The notes under the pieces: model-generated
Told to the model about the DNA's origin: nothing
Databases searched by the model: none
Seen by the model: the letters and a program-made list of their open reading frames with translations, nothing else
Translations under genes and position numbers: made by a program
Assembly: GCF_016863495.1 (NCBI RefSeq)
Contig: NZ_BOOZ01000009.1
Coordinates: 1 to 64,000 of the forward strand
From: Micromonospora andamanensis
GTDB taxonomy: Bacteria > Actinomycetota > Actinomycetes > Mycobacteriales > Micromonosporaceae
Direction: 5' to 3'
Length of the DNA: 64,000 nt
Shown here: positions 63,951 through 64,000 of the stretch, one piece after another
Layout: each line of letters opens with the position of its first letter
Position numbering within the stretch: the first letter of the stretch is position 1

Positions 63951-64000
63951 CGATCCAGATTCCGACGGCCGCCCCACTGGCGGCGTACGACAGGTGGTGG
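63947..64000 (+). CDS. Next cluster gene, cut by the window end
   Basis: A GTG overlapping the FabG stop (GTGA) opens a frame reading VTIQIPTAAPLAAYDRWW up to the window edge. Too short to identify. The coupling shows that the operon continues beyond the window. Confidence 0.6.
   Translation, partial: MTIQIPTAAPLAAYDRWW

Overview
The window is high-GC actinomycete DNA. Frequent GTG starts, GTGA/ATGA start-stop overlaps, the metG/tatD/ksgA/ispE and rsmI/pmt neighbourhoods, and AfsR/SARP- and StrR-type regulators point to an antibiotic-producing actinobacterium. A Micromonosporaceae member such as Micromonospora is my best guess (inference, not proven by the sequence).

Bases 1 to about 26,000 are mostly chromosomal housekeeping and assorted accessory genes. 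They include an ABC-F ATPase, a TetR regulator facing an NAD(P)-binding epimerase-like gene across two near-identical palindromes, the isoprenoid/rRNA-modification genes ispE, ksgA and tatD with an embedded Uma2 nuclease gene, an alpha/beta hydrolase, metG, rsmI and a protein mannosyltransferase. Further right are an Sfp-type phosphopantetheinyl transferase, a VWA surface protein pair, a DUF305/DUF6153-like pair, a DUF4132 pair, a secreted GH43 arabinofuranosidase and a pentapeptide-repeat membrane protein.

From about 26.7 or 28.3 kb to the right edge lies a biosynthetic gene cluster, cut off by the window end. Its assembly line has two co-translated NRPSs: carrier-Cy-A-PCP-Cy-A-PCP, then TubC docking-Cy-A(MT)-PCP-TE-like. 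They are followed by a saccharopine-dehydrogenase-like protein, a PchG/YbtU-type thiazolinyl imide reductase and a stand-alone thioesterase. This is the pyochelin/yersiniabactin/coelibactin type of thiazoline chemistry. Two of the three A domains carry the textbook cysteine code, the first does not, and the integrated thioesterase has lost its nucleophile serine.

Grafted onto this are parts not usual in such siderophore clusters. They are a stand-alone A-PCP beside a coupled CysK-like/argininosuccinate-lyase-like/ATP-grasp operon (a plausible new route to a diamino acid or amide), a free condensation domain, a ferritin-like diiron protein, a P450 and ferredoxin, two O-methyltransferase-fold proteins, a degenerate hydroxyisourate-hydrolase-like protein, and an acyl module (fatty acyl-AMP ligase, thiolase, family III CoA-transferase, FabG). 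No salicylate synthase, transporter or MbtH protein is in view.

Control appears layered: a SARP/NB-ARC regulator, a StrR-family regulator whose own coding sequence contains a perfect StrR consensus operator, and TTA (bldA) codons in two genes.
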